64,000 nt of DNA from an uncultured Alphaproteobacteria bacterium. GTDB taxonomy: Bacteria > Pseudomonadota > Alphaproteobacteria > HIMB59 > GCA-002718135. Made by a program: the position numbers and the translations under genes. The stretch is from positions 102,596 to 166,595 of the forward strand of contig CABZCZ010000002.1 in the NCBI GenBank assembly GCA_902524385.1, read 5' to 3'. Every line of letters starts with the position of its first letter. Position 1 is the first letter of the stretch. The notes under the pieces were generated by a model that searched no databases, was not told where the DNA came from, and saw only the letters and a program-made list of their open reading frames with translations. Shown here piece after piece: positions 61,461 to 64,000 of this stretch.

Positions 61461-61916
61461 ATGAACGTTGATTTTTTTATGAAAGAAGCAATTATAGAAG
61501 CAGACAAAGCTTATAATTTAAATGAGATTCCAGTTGGGGGAATACTTGTCGATAATACAACGAACAAGATTGTAGCCAGAAGTTACAATACAGTAAATAA
61601 AGATAAAAATGCTATCAAGCATTGTGAATTAAATCTAATTCAAGAAACTTGTGAAAAACTAAAGCTAAAATATTTAGAGAATATGACATTATTTGTTACC
61701 TTGGAACCATGCACTATGTGTGCTAGTGCAATAAGTGAGGTACATATTAAAGATGTATATTTTGGGGCTTATGATGAAAAAAATGGAGGAATTGAAAAAC
61801 TCCGAGTTGCTTTTCAAAGACAAAATATATTTATGCCAAGTATTTATGGTGGCATTATGGAAAAAGAATGTAGTAGTTTACTAAAAAAATTTTTTAAAAA
61901 TAAAAGTGATAGATAA
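61461..61916 (+). CDS. tadA: tRNA-specific adenosine deaminase
   Basis: Converts A34 to inosine in tRNA-Arg. A 151-residue protein with the zinc deaminase motif: H54-C-E56 in AIKHCELN and the PCxxC motif in EPCTMCASAI (C84, C87). In most TadA proteins the first motif is HAE, so the cysteine is a minor variant. A GTG at 61449 would add 4 residues; the ATG at 61461 is preferred. The stop overlaps the xseA start by 11 bases. Confidence 0.87.
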   Translation: MNVDFFMKEAIIEADKAYNLNEIPVGGILVDNTTNKIVARSYNTVNKDKNAIKHCELNLIQETCEKLKLKYLENMTLFVTLEPCTMCASAISEVHIKDVYFGAYDEKNGGIEKLRVAFQRQNIFMPSIYGGIMEKECSSLLKKFFKNKSDR

Positions 61917-63237
61917 AATTAATATACCAGAATTTGAGGTTTCAGAATTTAACCAAGCGTTTAAAGAAGTAATTGAGTCCAATTTTAATTATGTAAGAAT
62001 TAAAGGAGAAATTTCTGAAGTTAAAACTGCAACAAGAGGTCAAATCTATTTAACACTTAAAGACGAGGATTCTATTTTAAGTGGAGTTATCTGGGATCAG
62101 AAAAAAAAATATTTAGATATAAATCCAGAAATAGGACTAGAAATAATAGCAATTGGCAGAATCACCACTTGGTCTCGCTATAAAACTACTTACCAAATTG
62201 ATATTGATAAAATTGAAATTGCAGGAGAGGGGGCACTTTTAAAACTTATTGAAGAAAGAAAAAAAAGACTTCAAAGAGAAGGCTATTTTGATGAAGATAA
62301 AAAAATTCCATTACCTTTTTTACCTGAGAGATTAGGTATTATTACCTCTCCCACTGGCTCTGTAGTACATGACATAATTAATAGGGTGAATGATCGTTTT
62401 CCAATGCCATTAGATATATGGCCTGTTTCTGTTCAGGGTGTTGACGCAGCAGATAGCATTATAAATGCTATTGTAGGTTTCAATAACCTTAAATCTAGTA
62501 AACCAGATATTCTTATTGTTGCTAGAGGTGGAGGTAGTACTGAAGACTTAATGGCATTTAATGATGAAAATCTTGCAACAACTGTTTTTGAATCAAAGAT
62601 ACCAATTATTTCAGCAATAGGTCATGAAACAGATACAACAATTATTGATTTAGTATCAGATTTGAGAGCTTCTACACCAACTGCAGCAGCTGAAAAAGCT
62701 ACTCCAGTTAGATTTGAATTAATAGAAAAAATTAATAATTTACAACTAAGATTAAGCACAAAAGTAAATTCACAAATTCAATCCAAAAAAGAAAATTATG
62801 AATATTTAAATAAATTTCTCAAATCTCCAAGCTTGATAGTTAATAATTATAAGGAGAAGCTTTTAGACGATTTTAAAAATTTAACATTATCGATTGAAAA
62901 TAAATTTAGTATATCAAAATTGAATCTTCTTAACCTGGGAAAATCTATTATTTCACCAGATTCATCAATAAACTTAAAACAAACAAAGATTAACAATCTT
63001 TCAAAAAATCTTAATTTAAATATAGCTAATAATTATAAAGATAAGCTTGAAAAATATAAGTCTAATATAAGATTGCTCAATTCTAATTCTATTTCTTCAA
63101 ATCTTAAAAAAGGATACTCAATTTTGATGGATAAAAAGAATATTGTTAAGACAAGTAAAAAAATTACTACTGACGATCAATTATCAGTGAAACTTATTGA
63201 TGGTACAATTGATATAAAAGTAACAAAAATTAACTAA
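61906..63237 (+). CDS. xseA: Exodeoxyribonuclease VII large subunit
   Basis: Large subunit of the single-strand DNA exonuclease VII. A 443-residue protein with N-terminal OB-fold (VRIKGEISEVKTATRGQIYL), then the catalytic region LGIITSPTGSVVHDI, VARGGGSTEDLMAFNDE and ISAIGHETDTTIIDLVSD, and a long coiled-coil-like C-terminus. It starts at a GTG overlapping tadA by 11 bases. The end overlaps the convergent acyltransferase gene by 8 bases. Confidence 0.93.
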   Translation: MIDKINIPEFEVSEFNQAFKEVIESNFNYVRIKGEISEVKTATRGQIYLTLKDEDSILSGVIWDQKKKYLDINPEIGLEIIAIGRITTWSRYKTTYQIDIDKIEIAGEGALLKLIEERKKRLQREGYFDEDKKIPLPFLPERLGIITSPTGSVVHDIINRVNDRFPMPLDIWPVSVQGVDAADSIINAIVGFNNLKSSKPDILIVARGGGSTEDLMAFNDENLATTVFESKIPIISAIGHETDTTIIDLVSDLRASTPTAAAEKATPVRFELIEKINNLQLRLSTKVNSQIQSKKENYEYLNKFLKSPSLIVNNYKEKLLDDFKNLTLSIENKFSISKLNLLNLGKSIISPDSSINLKQTKINNLSKNLNLNIANNYKDKLEKYKSNIRLLNSNSISSNLKKGYSILMDKKNIVKTSKKITTDDQLSVKLIDGTIDIKVTKIN

Positions 63238-64000
63238 ATCTTTTATGCTGCCAGAACCATTGACTGGGTTCTGCTTTAATCCACTGTTCAACCTTATTAT
63301 GAATTTCTTCCATCATCTGAGTATCATTAATTTCTAAATTATTATGATAAATTGGCTGTAAAAACGTTAGCTCAATATTTCCATTATCAATTCTTTTATT
63401 TTGTATTGGAATTATTGGTAAGTTATATTTTCTAGCTATTTTTAAAAAACCTGTTTGTGTTTTAACTTTTTTATTAAAAAACATCACTTCTTCTCCTGAG
63501 GAGTCTTTTTGATCTATTAATAATACAATTGATAAAGAATTATTTATTGCATCAACAACATCTTTTGCACTTTTCTTACCCTTGGGAGTATAAAAGCTAT
63601 TTTTAGAAACAAGAGAATTTTGTCTGATATTAAGTATTAGTTTATCAATAAAATTATTGTTTATATGCCTATAAATGCCACCAATATTAATTCCAATTCT
63701 ATCTAAACCTGGAACTAATACTTCCCAATTAGATTGATGAATACTAATAAAAATTGCTTGTTTTTTATTTTTAATAAAATCTTCTATATTTTCTAAGTTG
63801 ATATACTTTATTTTATTTTTAATAAAAATATCATTTATTCTTAGAAGTTCACAAATTGTAATTCCAAGATTATTCCAACTTTTTTTAATAATATTTTGTA
63901 TTTCTTCATCTTTAAGATTTGGGAAAACATACTTACAATTATTTATAGCTGTTTTATTCGCTCGTGAAAATTTACCAAAAGTTCTAAATAAAAATGATGA
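63230..64000 (-). CDS. LpxL/HtrB-family lipid A acyltransferase, 5' end beyond the window
   Basis: Adds a secondary acyl chain to lipid A in the inner membrane. The frame stays open from the stop at 63230 to the window edge, so the gene continues beyond it; a GTG near 63487 is only an internal codon. In frame are the acyltransferase motif HQSNWE (H-x4-E, near 63737), SLSIVLLIDQKDSSGEEV and the strand NLPIIPIQNKRIDNGNIEL, typical of the LpxL/HtrB family. The 3' end overlaps xseA by 8 bases. At least 256 residues are encoded here, close to but short of the usual ~300. Confidence 0.85.
   Translation of the reverse strand, partial: SSFLFRTFGKFSRANKTAINNCKYVFPNLKDEEIQNIIKKSWNNLGITICELLRINDIFIKNKIKYINLENIEDFIKNKKQAIFISIHQSNWEVLVPGLDRIGINIGGIYRHINNNFIDKLILNIRQNSLVSKNSFYTPKGKKSAKDVVDAINNSLSIVLLIDQKDSSGEEVMFFNKKVKTQTGFLKIARKYNLPIIPIQNKRIDNGNIELTFLQPIYHNNLEINDTQMMEEIHNKVEQWIKAEPSQWFWQHKRFS

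Noticed and set aside
63230..63487. Complete 85-residue gene starting at a GTG
   Set aside because: The same frame remains open to the window edge and carries the H-x4-E acyltransferase motif upstream, so this is the 3' part of a larger gene.
1..64000. tRNA or rRNA genes, CRISPR arrays, insertion sequences, attachment sites
   Set aside because: Intergenic gaps are at most about 150 bases, none holds a cloverleaf or repeat-spacer pattern, and no transposase or integrase motif was seen.

Overview
This window comes from an AT-rich, gene-dense genome with very short intergenic gaps, many ATGA/TAATG start-stop overlaps, and no tRNA, rRNA, IS element or CRISPR that I can see. Gene content (a BamF-like lipoprotein, SufE, UgpC-type ATPase, non-phosphorylative deoxysugar pathways, many solute-binding proteins) points to a streamlined marine alphaproteobacterium, of the AEGEAN-169/HIMB59 or SAR11-relative kind. 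That placement is inferred from gene content; no marker phylogeny was run.

Layout. 1-5.7 kb: end of a possible surface-sugar or glycosylation locus (two-subunit ThDP enzyme E1 alpha/beta without E2/E3, a radical SAM protein, a large membrane protein resembling GT-C glycosyltransferases). 5.9-8.9 kb (minus): galE-galT-sufE-flavin reductase. 9.0-17.8 kb: an L-rhamnose-type block (lactonase, CUT1 ABC importer without ATPase, L-rhamnonate dehydratase, MetE-core methyltransferase, extended SDR, rhamnose mutarotase, Gfo/Idh oxidoreductase). 17.9-22.8 kb: a complete CUT1 importer plus an RraA-family protein. 22.8-31.2 kb: a tightly coupled operon with two MaoC proteins (the first divergent), a solute-binding protein with no signal peptide, a class III CoA-transferase, two enolase-superfamily dehydratases, and the L-fuconate route to pyruvate and L-lactate (FucD, SDR, FAH hydrolase, LldD). 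31.3-35.6 kb: a Rieske-like protein with Cys4 ligands, two D-2-hydroxyacid dehydrogenases and IolD. 35.6-50.2 kb: three CUT2 (ribose-type) importers mixed with three paralogous membrane di-iron desaturase/hydroxylase-like proteins, a degenerate PanB-like protein, a Gfo/Idh oxidoreductase and a PhyH dioxygenase. 50.2-53.6 kb: glyoxalase I, a cytoplasmic sulfatase, xylose isomerase. 53.6-64 kb: core genes ribF-ileS-lspA-bamF-pgi, then rsmD, an rluB-type gene and a peptidase C26 gene on the minus strand, tadA-xseA, and a 5'-truncated LpxL-type acyltransferase.

How it works together: most of the window is an uptake-and-catabolism island for deoxysugars and related polyols. Five ABC importers feed cytosolic oxidation without sugar phosphorylation. 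The L-rhamnonate and L-fuconate routes converge on the same 2,4-diketo-3-deoxy acid, so the single SDR-FAH-LldD tail could serve both. A sulfatase and xylose isomerase suggest sulfated algal glycans as an ultimate source (inference). All five secreted solute-binding-protein genes have a GGAGG ribosome site and a hairpin or terminator directly after them, which should raise their dose over the permeases. No transcription regulator gene was recognised anywhere in the 64 kb.

The most interesting unexplained parts are the RraA/MaoC/MaoC/cytosolic-SBP/CoA-transferase/enolase module, the trio of desaturase-like oxygenases inside sugar-transport operons, the Cys4 Rieske-like protein, and the PanB homologue that lacks its metal ligands.
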